From: Plesiocystis pacifica SIR-1
Lineage (GTDB): Bacteria; Myxococcota_A; Polyangia; Nannocystales; Nannocystaceae
Direction: 5' to 3'
NCBI RefSeq assembly: GCF_000170895.1
Contig: NZ_ABCS01000006.1
Coordinates: 62,001-126,000 of the forward strand
Length of the DNA stretch: 64,000 nt
This document shows positions 1 through 8,848 of this stretch, piece after piece; the stretch's first letter is position 1, and the number at the start of each line of letters is the position of its first letter. Both the position numbers and the translations under genes were made by a program. The notes beneath the pieces were generated by a model, which was given only the letters and a program-made list of their open reading frames with translations, was not told where the DNA came from and did not search any database.

Positions 1-831
1 CTCGACGCCGACGCCCTCGCTACGCTCGAGCGCTGCCGGGGCATCGTGTGCGCGTCCGTGGGCTACGAGCACGTCGACCTCGAGGCCGCCCGCGCTCGGG
101 GCATCCCCGTGTGCAACGTGCCCGACTACGGCACCGAGGAGGTGGCCGACCACGCGACGGCCCTGCTCCTGGGCCTGGCGCGCAAGCTCGCCGTGCTCGA
201 CCGCAGCGTCCGCGAGGGTCAGTGGGACTGGCAGCTCGGCGGGATGCCGACGCGCCTGCGCGGGCAGAGCCTGGGCGTCGTCGGCTTTGGGCGGATCGGG
301 GCGGCCTTCACCCGCCGGGCCCAGGCCTTCGGGCTCGAGCCCGCGTTCTTCGATCCGCACGTCCCCAGCGGCGTCGAGAAGGTCCTCGGCGTGCGCCGCT
401 GCGAGAGCCTCGACGAGCTCCTCGAGGGCGCCCAGGTCCTGTCGATCCACGCCTCGGCCAACCCGGCCAACCGCGGCCTCATCGGCGCCGAGGCCCTCGC
501 CAAGCTGCCCCGGGGCGCCCTGCTGATCAACACCGCGCGCGGGAGCCTGGTCGACACCCAGGCCGTCGTCGACGCCCTCGCCAGCGGCCAGCTCGGCGGC
601 GCCGGCCTCGACGTGCTCGCCGAAGAGCCCGCCCCCGAGCTCCACCCCGGCCTGCTCGCCTCGCCCAAGGTCCTGCTCACGCCCCACGCCGCGTGGGCCT
701 CGGCCCAGAGCTTCGCCGAGAACCGGCGCAAGGCCGCGCGCAAGGCCGCCCTGCTGCTCCAGGGTCGGCCCGTCCGCGACCGCGTCGACGCCCCCTTCGC
801 CCTCCCCGTCCCCGTCCCCGTCTCACCATGA
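1..831 (+). CDS. D-2-hydroxyacid dehydrogenase, NAD-dependent (5' end outside window)
   Basis: The reading frame is open from the first base, so the N-terminus is missing; 276 residues are visible. It belongs to the D-isomer 2-hydroxyacid dehydrogenase family, which reduces 2-keto acids to D-2-hydroxy acids with NAD(P)H in the cytoplasm. The Rossmann motif VVGFGRIG is present. So are the family's catalytic positions: Arg in NTARGSLVD, Glu in LAEEPAP and His in LTPHAAW. The remaining N-terminal part is only the end of the substrate lobe (CASVGYEHVDLEAARARG). The stop codon overlaps the next start as ATGA, so the two genes are translationally coupled. The substrate cannot be told from sequence; C-terminal-binding-protein-like, glycerate and phosphoglycerate dehydrogenases all share these motifs. 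Confidence 0.9.
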   Translation, partial: LDADALATLERCRGIVCASVGYEHVDLEAARARGIPVCNVPDYGTEEVADHATALLLGLARKLAVLDRSVREGQWDWQLGGMPTRLRGQSLGVVGFGRIGAAFTRRAQAFGLEPAFFDPHVPSGVEKVLGVRRCESLDELLEGAQVLSIHASANPANRGLIGAEALAKLPRGALLINTARGSLVDTQAVVDALASGQLGGAGLDVLAEEPAPELHPGLLASPKVLLTPHAAWASAQSFAENRRKAARKAALLLQGRPVRDRVDAPFALPVPVPVSP

Positions 832-1508
832 ACACCGCCCAACGCCTCCTCGCCATCCGCGAGCGCCTCCACGCCGCCTGCCTCGCCGCCGAGCGGGACC
901 CCAGCCAGGTCCACCTCGTCGCCGTGTCCAAGACCTTCCCCGCCGAAGCCCTCGACCCGGCCTACGAGCTCGGGCAGCGCCACTTCGGAGAGAACTACGC
1001 CCAGGAGCTGCGCGACAAGGCCGAGCGCTTCGAGGGCCTCGGCGTCACCGACCTCAGCTGGCACTTCATCGGTCGGCTGCAGAGCAACAAGATCAAGCAC
1101 ATCGCCCCGCGCGCGCGCTACGTGCACGCCGTCGAAAAGCGCAGCCACGCCGAGGCCCTGGCCAAGCACGCGACGGGCCCCCTGAGCATCTTCTTGTCCG
1201 TGAACATCGGCGAGGAGGCGTCCAAGGGCGGGGTCCTGCCGACCGAGGTCCTGGCCCGCGCCGAGGAGCTCGACGCCGTCGAGGGCCTCGACCTGTGCGG
1301 GCTGATGTGCATGCCGCCGCGCTGCGAGGACCCCGAGGACGCCGCGCCCTACTTCGCCCGCATGGCCGAGCTGGCCGAGGCCGGCCGGGCCCACGGCCTG
1401 CAGCTGCGCGAGCTGTCCATGGGCATGAGCCACGACTTCCACGTCGCCGTGCGCTACGGCGCGACCTTTGTCCGGGTCGGCAGCGCCATCTTCGGCAAGC
1501 GCAGCTGA
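828..1508 (+). CDS. yggS: YggS/PLPBP family pyridoxal-phosphate homeostasis protein
   Basis: This 226-residue protein has the usual length of the YggS (PROSC) family, a single-domain alanine-racemase-like barrel that binds PLP and helps keep B6 vitamers and amino-acid pools balanced, without known catalysis. The PLP lysine is Lys35 in VAVSKTFPAE. Other family hallmarks are FGENYAQEL, WHFIGRLQSNK and the C-terminal MGMSHDF...VRVGSAIFG, which holds the phosphate. The ATG overlaps the stop of the dehydrogenase gene by four bases, and the next gene follows after 30 bases, so it sits inside the operon. Function is assigned by family only. Confidence 0.93.
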   Translation: MNTAQRLLAIRERLHAACLAAERDPSQVHLVAVSKTFPAEALDPAYELGQRHFGENYAQELRDKAERFEGLGVTDLSWHFIGRLQSNKIKHIAPRARYVHAVEKRSHAEALAKHATGPLSIFLSVNIGEEASKGGVLPTEVLARAEELDAVEGLDLCGLMCMPPRCEDPEDAAPYFARMAELAEAGRAHGLQLRELSMGMSHDFHVAVRYGATFVRVGSAIFGKRS

Positions 1509-1538
1509 GCCCCTTTCTCAGACCTCCCCGGAGCCGCC

Positions 1539-2885
1539 ATGACCACCCTCGAGCTGCCCCTCCAGTCCACCATCACCCACCGCTTCCGCGCCCTCGAGCT
1601 CCCCGAGGCGCTGTTCCAGACCATCGTCGACCAGGCGCGCTGGGTCACCACCCCGACCTTCAAAAAGCGCGGGCGCATGGCCCTTTTCACCCTCGACGAG
1701 CCGATCTCGCCCACGGGCCGCCCGGACATCCGCCTGCGCGCGGTGAAGATGAAGGGCGTCGGCGCCTACAACCCGCCGGCCCCGGGCAGCCGCTTCCGCG
1801 ACAAGCTGCTCGACGACTACAGCGACGAGCCCGTCCCGCCCACGACCCTGCCGCTGACCAGCTTCGTCACCTACCCCCACTTCGGCATCGACCGCGAGGG
1901 CGAGTTCATGTTCGCCTACAGCGCCCTGGCGCCCGTGGGCGGCATCCTCCACAGCCGCGCGCTGCTCGAGTACCGCAACGCCGAGACCCTGCTGCGCCAC
2001 GACGTCCCCTGCATCGTGCCCATGGCCGTGCTCGAGTACGGCGAGCCGCTGCGCTTCGAGGGCAAGGTCATGGGCGCCGCGCTCAGCCTGATGCCGGAGT
2101 CGACGATCTTCCGGCTGTCGACGATCCAGTTCGGCGACGCCGTGCACTACGGCACCAACCCGGCCGCCGACGCCTACTACGACCGCGTCCGGACCCGCCT
2201 CGAGATCGAGGGCGACCCCGCCGACGAGCGCACCCGCCTGGCCACCTTGACCCCGCTGATGCGCAAGATCGGCGTGCTGACCCGGCGCTTTAGCCTCGCG
2301 GGGCTGTTCCGCTACTCCCCCGAGCTGTCCAACTACGAGTTCGACTTCGACCGCGGCCTGCCCGTGCTCACCGACCTCGACTCGACCCTCGAGCTCGACA
2401 GCCTCCCGCCGCCGCTGCGCACCCTCCAGGCCCTGCGCGACCTGGCCTCGGTCACCTACCGCGCGATGGCCAAGTTCGCCACGCCCTCGGTGCTCGGCGC
2501 CTACAGCTTCGACCGCCTGCTCGAGCACGACCCGCTGTGCGCCCTGCTCGGCGGCTACTTCCCCGAGCTCCCCGAGGCCGGGCTGCGCGAGCTGACGGGC
2601 GGCTTTTGGTCCGCCTTCGCGCCCCACTTCTTCCTGCTCAACAAGCACCGCGACGCCATCGTCCACGAGTGGGACGCCGAGCGTCGGCGCAGCTACAAGC
2701 TCGACCACGACCTCTTCTACATCCTGGCCATGGTCAAGCTGTTCCCGCTGTTCCGCGAGTCCGAGGTGTTCGCCCGCTACCCCTCGACGCTCACCGTCGA
2801 CGCGCTCCACGGCATGGCCGAGCGCTTCCTCGGCGAGCGCTACGCCTACCTCACCCACCTGTGCGCCCCCAGGGCCCGAACCTGA
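1539..2885 (+). CDS. hypothetical protein with distant SelO-like features
   Basis: This 448-residue protein has no signal peptide or membrane segment. I do not recognise a close family. The segment VKMKGVGAYNPP near residue 75, followed about 60 residues later by HSRALLEYRNAETLLRHDVP, resembles the order of elements in SelO (YdiU) pseudokinases, where a LKGAG...YSR lysine loop precedes an R..REYL.SEAL...GIP helix. The later SelO catalytic elements (HGVLNTDN, DYGPFGF) are not evident, so the protein could be a diverged or inactive relative. It sits 30 bases after yggS and 20 bases before a methyltransferase gene in the same operon. The SelO link is an inference from motif order; the operon placement is seen. 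Confidence 0.75.
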   Translation: MTTLELPLQSTITHRFRALELPEALFQTIVDQARWVTTPTFKKRGRMALFTLDEPISPTGRPDIRLRAVKMKGVGAYNPPAPGSRFRDKLLDDYSDEPVPPTTLPLTSFVTYPHFGIDREGEFMFAYSALAPVGGILHSRALLEYRNAETLLRHDVPCIVPMAVLEYGEPLRFEGKVMGAALSLMPESTIFRLSTIQFGDAVHYGTNPAADAYYDRVRTRLEIEGDPADERTRLATLTPLMRKIGVLTRRFSLAGLFRYSPELSNYEFDFDRGLPVLTDLDSTLELDSLPPPLRTLQALRDLASVTYRAMAKFATPSVLGAYSFDRLLEHDPLCALLGGYFPELPEAGLRELTGGFWSAFAPHFFLLNKHRDAIVHEWDAERRRSYKLDHDLFYILAMVKLFPLFRESEVFARYPSTLTVDALHGMAERFLGERYAYLTHLCAPRART

Positions 2886-2905
2886 GCCCGAGCCTGAGAC
2901 CGACC

Positions 2906-3712
2906 ATGTCCACCACCGACGCGACCTTCCCCGAAGTCCCCGACCAGCCCGCGCTCTACGACTGGCTCTACGAGCACACCGACAAGGACGTCGAGATGTA
3001 CCGGGCGCTGACCCGCCCCCACGCCCGGGTGCTCGAGTGCGCCGTGGGCACGGGGCGCCTGGCCATCCCCATCGCCGAGCAGGGCACGGCCGTCCACGGC
3101 CTCGACTACTCCGCCGGCATGCTCGACCTGTTCCGGACCAAGCTCCAGGGCGAGCCCGAGGCCGTCCGCGAGCGCATCACCCTGACCCAGGGCGACATGC
3201 GGGACTTCGACCTCGGCGAGCGCTTCCCCTTCGTGTTCATCCCCTTCGGCAGCTTCGTCTACCTGCTGACCCTCGACGACCAGATCGCCTGCTTTGGCGC
3301 CCTGCTGCGCCACCTCGAGCCCGGCGGCACCCTGGTCCTCGACGTCCCGACCTGGGAGGAGGCCGTCGACGAGTCGTGGCTGATGAACGACGAGCGGGTC
3401 ATGAAGATCCGCCAGGGTCGCGACCCCAAGACCAACAAGATGACCGAGATGTGGACGACCAACCGCTTCGACGCGTCGACCCAGCTCATGACCCAGGACC
3501 GCCACTACCGCATCTACGCCGCCGACGGCAGCCTCGAGCGCGAGCAGGTGGTCGTGTGGCGCAGCCGCTTCTTCTTCCTGGGCGAGCTCGAGCTCCTCGC
3601 CCGCATGCACGGCCTCGAGATCACCGACACCTACGGCGACTTCGAGTTCGGCCCCTACACCCACCGCAGCGAGGTCGCCGTCGTCGTCATGCGCCGGCGC
3701 CCAGAGGCCTGA
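2906..3712 (+). CDS. class I SAM-dependent methyltransferase
   Basis: The 268-residue protein has the Rossmann-like methyltransferase fold. Motif I is VLECAVGTGRLAIPIAEQG at about residues 43-61, followed by VHGLDYSAGML with the acidic ribose-binding Asp, then GDMRDFDL and the post-motif LRHLEPGGTLVLDVPTWEE. The C-terminal half carries a beta-rich extension ending in the usual E..LL...GLEI..TYGDF pattern of small-molecule methyltransferases. The ATG was chosen because the frame continues upstream only as antisense-like sequence and the match to the family starts just after this codon. The next gene starts three bases past its stop. The substrate is unknown. Confidence 0.85.
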   Translation: MSTTDATFPEVPDQPALYDWLYEHTDKDVEMYRALTRPHARVLECAVGTGRLAIPIAEQGTAVHGLDYSAGMLDLFRTKLQGEPEAVRERITLTQGDMRDFDLGERFPFVFIPFGSFVYLLTLDDQIACFGALLRHLEPGGTLVLDVPTWEEAVDESWLMNDERVMKIRQGRDPKTNKMTEMWTTNRFDASTQLMTQDRHYRIYAADGSLEREQVVVWRSRFFFLGELELLARMHGLEITDTYGDFEFGPYTHRSEVAVVVMRRRPEA

Positions 3713-3715
3713 GCC

Positions 3716-4804
3716 ATGGAAATCTTCGAGCAAATCTCCGCGCAATTTTCCTCCCCCATCGCCCAGTTCGCCGCCGCCGCTGGCGTGGGCGCGGTCCTGG
3801 GCCTGTTCGCCGCGGCCGTGCTCAAGCTGATCGAGAGCCGCAGCAGCCGCCCGGTGGTTCAAGAGATCGCCAAGCGCACGCGCTCCCTCGCCTTCGTCAT
3901 CGGCATCATCGTCGGGCTGCGCTTTGGCCTGAACGCCTTCGAGATCGAGGAGGCGACCCTCGCCCAGCTCCAAAACGGCTTCACCCTGGCGATCTTCCTG
4001 CTCGCCACCTGGGCCGCCAACCTGATCTACGACAGCTTCCACGAGGCGATCCTCGTCCCCTGGGGCCAGCGCAAGGACAACTCGACCCTCATCCAGGTCG
4101 GGCAGACCATCGCCCACGTGCTGCTGTGGCTGCTCGGCGGAATCAGCGGGCTCAACAGCACCGGCTACGACGTGACCTCCGTGCTCGCCGGCCTCGGCAT
4201 CGGCGGCCTCGCCTTCGCCCTCGCCGCCCAGGACACCGTCGCCAACATCTTCGGCGGCGTCGTGGTCCTGACCCAGAGCCCCTTCCGCGTCGGCGACAAG
4301 ATCGAGGTCAACGGGATCACCGGCTGGGTCAACAGCATCGGGATCCGCTCGACGGTCATCGACACCTGGAAGGGCTACAAGGTGACCATGCCCAACAAGG
4401 TGTTCACCGACTCCCACGTGATCAACATCGACACGCGGACCGAGTACTGGGAGAACATGCAGCTCAAGCTGCGCCACGACGCCACCACCGAGCAGATCCA
4501 AACGACCACCGAGATGATCTACGCGATCATCGCCGACAACGAGAACCTGTTCAGCAAGGCCTGGGTCGGCGTGTGCAACATCGGCGAGGGCTTCGTCGAG
4601 ATCGAGGTCTGGTACGGGACCTTGGTGTGGAAGCCCGAAGAGAGCGAGAAGTACTTCAACTTCTACGCCAAGCAGCTCGGGGTCAAACACGACTTCCACA
4701 TGTCCGTGCTGCGCGGGCTCGAGGCCGCCGGTATCCCTCTTGCGACCCCGATCCAGGGCATCTTCCTGCACGAGCAGCGCTCGACCGCGGGGAGCCGGTT
4801 CTAG
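3716..4804 (+). CDS. MscS-family mechanosensitive ion channel
   Basis: The 362-residue protein has three or four N-terminal membrane helices and then the canonical MscS pore helix and beta domain: LGIGGLAFALAAQDTVANIF (Gly/Ala-rich TM3) followed by GGVVVLTQSPFRVGDKIEVNGITG. The segment after it, GIRSTVIDTWKGYKVTMPN, is the conserved vestibule loop. The family forms heptameric inner-membrane channels that open when turgor rises and release solutes after osmotic downshock. The start ATG lies three bases after the previous stop, and the next gene begins four bases after this one ends, so it is co-transcribed. Length is slightly above E. coli MscS because of the N-terminal extension. Confidence 0.92.
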   Translation: MEIFEQISAQFSSPIAQFAAAAGVGAVLGLFAAAVLKLIESRSSRPVVQEIAKRTRSLAFVIGIIVGLRFGLNAFEIEEATLAQLQNGFTLAIFLLATWAANLIYDSFHEAILVPWGQRKDNSTLIQVGQTIAHVLLWLLGGISGLNSTGYDVTSVLAGLGIGGLAFALAAQDTVANIFGGVVVLTQSPFRVGDKIEVNGITGWVNSIGIRSTVIDTWKGYKVTMPNKVFTDSHVINIDTRTEYWENMQLKLRHDATTEQIQTTTEMIYAIIADNENLFSKAWVGVCNIGEGFVEIEVWYGTLVWKPEESEKYFNFYAKQLGVKHDFHMSVLRGLEAAGIPLATPIQGIFLHEQRSTAGSRF

Positions 4805-4808
4805 ACCC

Positions 4809-5438
4809 ATGGCCGAGCAAGACACCCCCTCGCTGGAATGGACGGGCATGGACGAGCAAGCCCTCGACCGCCACTACGCGGACTGGGCCGCCCGCTACGA
4901 CGCGGACCTGCGCGAGGGCGCCGGCTACCGCGTGCCCGAGGTCGCCGTCGAGCTGCTCGCGGCGCGCTGCCCCGCCACGGACGCGACCATCCTCGACGCG
5001 GGCGCGGGCACGGGCATCGTCGGCGAGTTCCTCCACGGCGAGGGCTACCGGGCCGTCCACGGCCTCGACATGTCGCCGGCCATGCTCGCCCAGGCCGAGG
5101 CCAAGGGGGTCTACGCCAGCCTCCGGCAGGCCACCCTCGGCGAGCCCCTGGACCTGGCCACGGACCGCTTCGACGCGGTCGTCGCCGTGGGCCTGTTCGG
5201 GCCGACCCACGCCCCGGCCCACGCCTTCGACGAGCTGATCCGGGTCACCCGCCCCGGCGGCCACATCGTGTTCACCATGCGCACCGACGAGGTCCAACCC
5301 AACAACGCCTTCGGCCTGCGCGTCGCCGACTCCACGCGCTGGCGCCTGGTCGACCAACGTGGGCCCTTCATCGGCTTCGCGCGGGGCCGCGCGGACCTGC
5401 GCTTTTGGGCCTGGGCCTTCGAGGTCCCCGGCCGCTGA
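4809..5438 (+). CDS. class I SAM-dependent methyltransferase
   Basis: A 209-residue cytosolic methyltransferase. The SAM-binding motif I is ILDAGAGTGIVGEFLHGEG, the ribose-binding Asp is in VHGLDMSPAMLAQA, and the post-motif II region is IRVTRPGGHIVFTMRTDE. The N-terminal helix YADWAARYDADLREGAGYRVPE is typical of the Williams-Beuren (WBSCR27) and ubiquinone/menaquinone-type group. It is distinct from the methyltransferase two genes upstream; the two do not look like a recent duplication. The start is four bases from the MscS stop. The substrate is not predictable from sequence. Confidence 0.86.
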   Translation: MAEQDTPSLEWTGMDEQALDRHYADWAARYDADLREGAGYRVPEVAVELLAARCPATDATILDAGAGTGIVGEFLHGEGYRAVHGLDMSPAMLAQAEAKGVYASLRQATLGEPLDLATDRFDAVVAVGLFGPTHAPAHAFDELIRVTRPGGHIVFTMRTDEVQPNNAFGLRVADSTRWRLVDQRGPFIGFARGRADLRFWAWAFEVPGR

Positions 5439-5447
5439 GCCCAGGCC

Positions 5448-6890
5448 GTGGACGCCCACGACGAGCCCGCGCTGCGCGAGCCGACCCTCGCCGAGGCTCT
5501 GCTCCCGCCGCTGTCGGCCGTCGTCTTGCTCGGCGTCGGCTACGGCTACCTGGGCCTGCGCGTCGAGGCCCTGCTGCTGCTCTCGACGCTGATCGCCGGC
5601 CTCGTCGCGCGCCGCATGGGCGCCGACTGGGCCCGGCTCGAGCGGGCCATCGTGGCCAAGATCAGCGAGGCCCTGCCCGCGATGCTGATCCTCGTCGCTG
5701 TCGGCTTCATGATCGGCGCGTGGATGGTCGCCGGGACCGTCCCCCTGCTCATCCACCTCGGCCTGCGCGTCATCGACCCGCGCTTCGTCGTGGTCACGGC
5801 CTTCGTGTTCACGGCGATCGTCTCGACGGTGACCGGGACCTCCTGGGGCGCGATCGGGACCGCTGGCGTCGCGCTGATCGGCGTCGCCGAGGGCCTAGGG
5901 GCGCCGCTGCCCGCGACCGCCGGGGCGATCGTCAGCGGGGCCTACTTCGGCGACAAGCTGTCCCCGCTCTCGGACACCACCAACCTCGCCCCGCTCGCGG
6001 CCGGCACCGATCTCTACGCCCACATCCGCCAGCTGCTCTACACGAGCGTCCCCGCGACGCTCCTCGCCCTGGTCGTCTACCTCGTCGCCGGCCTCACGCA
6101 CGCGCAGGTCCAGACTCAGGCGGACCTCGCCAGCGTCGACGCCATGGTCGGGGCCCTCGAGCGCAGCTGCGAGCTCCACTGGCTCCTCGGCCTCCCGCCC
6201 CTGGTCGTGTTCCTCGCGGCCGTCCGCCGCCGCCCGCCCGTGCCCACGATGCTGCTCGGCGGCGCCCTCGCCCTCGTCCTCGCCTTCGCCCTCGACCCCG
6301 ACCTCGCGCGCCTCGGCCCCGCCCTCGAGGCCGTCGTCGGGGGCCCGCAGGTCGAGACCGGCCACCCCGCCCTCGACTCGCTGCTCGCCCGCGGCGGCAT
6401 GATGAGCATGACCGGGCCCATCCTCTTGGTCCTGTGCGCCTACGCCTTCGCCGGCGTCGTCGGTGAGATCGGCTGCCTGCGCGTGCTCTCGACCCGGCTG
6501 CTCGAGGCCGTCAAAGACAGCCAGCGAGGGCTGATGCTCTCGACCTCCGCGTCCACCCTGGCGGTCGCGCTGGTGACCGGGGACGCCTACCTCGCCATCC
6601 TCCTCCCCGGCGAGCTGTTCCGCGAGGCCTACCCCGCCCGCGGCCTCGACCCCAAGAACCTCTCGCGCATCCTCGAGGACTCGGGCACCGTGGTGATGCC
6701 GCTGATCCCCTGGGCGGTGTCCTGCGCCTACGTCAGCGAGAGCCTCGGGGTCTCGGTGTTCGACTACGGGCCGTGGGCCGTATTTTGCTACCTCGGGCTC
6801 GCCCTGTCCGTGGCCTACGCGGTCACGGGCATCGCCGTCGCGCCCCTGCCCCAACTGCCGGAGGGGCGCTCCGTGCCTTCGGTAGACTGA
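5448..6890 (+). CDS. NhaC-family Na+/H+ antiporter-like membrane protein
   Basis: A 480-residue polytopic membrane protein with about 11-12 hydrophobic helices. The strongest signature is AIVSGAYFGDKLSPLSDTTN, the NhaC-family motif thought to line the ion path, preceded by VSTVTGTSWGAIGTAGVAL. A matching second half includes ALVTGDAYLAILLPGELF and LSRILEDSGTVVMPLIPW. The family exchanges sodium for protons, and some members exchange malate for lactate, across the inner membrane. The GTG at 5448 is preferred because it lies nine bases after the previous stop and the hydrophobic core begins about 20 residues in. It is the last gene of the plus-strand run; a weak hairpin follows the stop. Confidence 0.9.
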   Translation: MDAHDEPALREPTLAEALLPPLSAVVLLGVGYGYLGLRVEALLLLSTLIAGLVARRMGADWARLERAIVAKISEALPAMLILVAVGFMIGAWMVAGTVPLLIHLGLRVIDPRFVVVTAFVFTAIVSTVTGTSWGAIGTAGVALIGVAEGLGAPLPATAGAIVSGAYFGDKLSPLSDTTNLAPLAAGTDLYAHIRQLLYTSVPATLLALVVYLVAGLTHAQVQTQADLASVDAMVGALERSCELHWLLGLPPLVVFLAAVRRRPPVPTMLLGGALALVLAFALDPDLARLGPALEAVVGGPQVETGHPALDSLLARGGMMSMTGPILLVLCAYAFAGVVGEIGCLRVLSTRLLEAVKDSQRGLMLSTSASTLAVALVTGDAYLAILLPGELFREAYPARGLDPKNLSRILEDSGTVVMPLIPWAVSCAYVSESLGVSVFDYGPWAVFCYLGLALSVAYAVTGIAVAPLPQLPEGRSVPSVD

Positions 6891-6948
6891 GGCGACCGAG
6901 CAGCGCAAAGGCTCGCTGCGCCCGCCCGAGCTGCGGCATCATCCAGTC

Positions 6949-8742
6949 ATGCGCGTGTCTTTGTTCGCCTCGACCTGCTGCTCGCTGCTCCTGATCGCCG
7001 GCTGCGGAGACGACGGGGCGAACGCGGACGAGGTGGGGGCGAGCGCGGACGACGAGGCGACGGACACCGAGACCGACGAGTCGAGCACCGGCACGGACGA
7101 GTCCGAGGGCACCACCGAATCCGAGTCCGAGTCCGAGTCCGAGTCCGAGTCCGAGTCCGAGTCCGAGTCCGAGTCCGACACCGGCGAGCCCACGAGCTGG
7201 CGCAGCGCGCTGTTCCCCGAAGACTGGACGCCCGCGTTCACCGACGACGAGGGCCGCTTCCTCCACGACTTCTCCTACGCCGGCTACCACAACGGCGAGC
7301 TGCCCCTGCCCGCGGACATCCCGGGCGTGGTCCGCTCGGTGCTCGAGGACGGCGCCGACCCGAGCGGGATGGCCGACTCGTGCCCGGCGATCCAGGCGAC
7401 CATCGACGCCGTCGCCCAGGCCGGCGGCGGCGTGGTCGAGCTGCCCCCGGGCTCCTTTCGCTGCGACGATCGCCTGTTCGTGACCGACGACGGCGTGGTC
7501 CTGCGCGGGGCCGGCCCCGACCAGACCCAGCTGTGGTTCACCCGCGACGAGGGCATGACCGGCCAGGACCACCTGAGCTTCCAGGGCAGCCCGAGCGCGG
7601 GCGAGGACCGCCCCTTGGCCCTCGACGGCGAGGCCCGCAGCGCCTTCATCCACGTCGAGAGCCCGGCCGAGCTCGACGGCCTCGCCGTCGGAGACAGCGT
7701 CAGCGTGGGCTGGGTCATCACCGACGCGTTCATCGCCGAGCACGGCATGGAGGGCACCTGGATGGCCTTCAACGGCCAGTGGCGCCCCTTCTTCCGCCGG
7801 CAGATCGTCGACCTGGGCTGCGACATCCCCAGCGAGGTCCCACTGTGCACCATCGTCCTCGACGTCCCCCTGCGCTACCCCGCCAAGCTCCGCGACGGCG
7901 CCAGCGTGCGCCGCGAGACCGGCTACCTGCGCGAGGTCGGCCTCGAGTCCCTGGCCATCTCCACGGTCAGCGACGACTACGACCAGGCCTGGACCCTCGA
8001 CCGCACCCACGCCGTCGGGCTCATCGGGGTCGCCGACGCCTGGGTCCGCGACGTGCACAGCTTCGAGTCGCCCAACTCCAACGACGATCGCCAGCGCCAC
8101 CTGATCTCCGGGGGCGTCCTCGTCCGCGACAGCAAGCGGGTGACCGTCGCGGACTCGACCATGGCCGCGCCCCAGCACCGAGGCGGCGGCGGCAACGGCT
8201 ACCTGTTCGAGATTTCGCGCAGCAGCGAGGTCATGACCCGGGACTGCGCCGGCCTCGACGGGCGCCACAACTTCATCCAAAACTGGGACTTTGGGACCAC
8301 CGGCTGCGTGTGGCAGCGGATCCACAGCGAGGGCTCCGTCGCCCACGTCGCCGCCTCGGAGATCCTCGGCCTGCCCGCCGCCAGCGAATTCCACCACTCC
8401 CTGGCCCTCGCCAACCTCATCGAAGAGTCGACCCTCGAGGACGGCTGGTACGCGGTCAACCGCGGCAGCTACAGCTCGGGCGCGGGCCACTCGGCCACGC
8501 AGAACGTGCTGTGGAACAACCTCGGCAGCGGCCAGGGCGGGCGCATCAAGAGCTACCAGTGGGGCTGGGGCTACGTCATCGGCGCGACGGGTCTGGTGGT
8601 CCAGACGGACCCCGCCGTGGCGACCCTGTTCGAGGGCCTCGGCGCGGCGCCCGAGGACTGGGTCGAGGGGGTGAACGAGGCCCTGCCCCTCGAGCCCGCG
8701 TCGCTGCACGCCGCGCAGCTCGAGCTCCGCCTGGGCCGCTAG
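6949..8742 (+). CDS. lipoprotein with acidic Ser-rich linker and pectate-lyase-like beta-helix domain
   Basis: The 597-residue protein starts with a lipoprotein signal peptide with lipobox LIAGC (Cys19). An acidic linker runs from residue 20 to about 80 and contains ten Glu-Ser dipeptides in a row. From residue 120 it resembles the pectate-lyase superfamily right-handed beta-helix found in tail-spike and polygalacturonase-like proteins: GADPSGMADSCPAIQATIDA, then GGGVVELPPGSFR and VVLRGAGPDQTQLWF. Later His/Asn-rich turns such as HNFIQNWDFGTTGCVW fit beta-helix rungs. It is probably anchored in the outer membrane and binds or cleaves a polysaccharide; no catalytic residues can be assigned. 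It stands alone between two intergenic gaps. Confidence 0.85.
   Translation: MRVSLFASTCCSLLLIAGCGDDGANADEVGASADDEATDTETDESSTGTDESEGTTESESESESESESESESESESDTGEPTSWRSALFPEDWTPAFTDDEGRFLHDFSYAGYHNGELPLPADIPGVVRSVLEDGADPSGMADSCPAIQATIDAVAQAGGGVVELPPGSFRCDDRLFVTDDGVVLRGAGPDQTQLWFTRDEGMTGQDHLSFQGSPSAGEDRPLALDGEARSAFIHVESPAELDGLAVGDSVSVGWVITDAFIAEHGMEGTWMAFNGQWRPFFRRQIVDLGCDIPSEVPLCTIVLDVPLRYPAKLRDGASVRRETGYLREVGLESLAISTVSDDYDQAWTLDRTHAVGLIGVADAWVRDVHSFESPNSNDDRQRHLISGGVLVRDSKRVTVADSTMAAPQHRGGGGNGYLFEISRSSEVMTRDCAGLDGRHNFIQNWDFGTTGCVWQRIHSEGSVAHVAASEILGLPAASEFHHSLALANLIEESTLEDGWYAVNRGSYSSGAGHSATQNVLWNNLGSGQGGRIKSYQWGWGYVIGATGLVVQTDPAVATLFEGLGAAPEDWVEGVNEALPLEPASLHAAQLELRLGR
7117..7176 (+). repeat. 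hexanucleotide simple repeat inside lipoprotein gene
   Basis: Ten copies of a 6-base unit (GAGTCC, the first copy GAATCC) encode the (Glu-Ser)10 stretch of the lipoprotein linker. A change in copy number would alter linker length without shifting frame, so this is a length-variable spacer rather than an on/off switch. Confidence 0.9.
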
Positions 8743-8848
8743 CTCAGGGACGACTCAATAGGGGGCCAGCTGCGCGAGAGTGCGCATCGAGAAGATTCGG
8801 TCCAATTTGGGGATCAGTCATCCGGCGTCGCGCACTGCCCCTGGCACG

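Noticed and set aside
2846..4849. Long minus-strand frame opposite two methyltransferase/MscS genes
   Set aside because: Composition is the antisense of real genes on the plus strand; no motifs.
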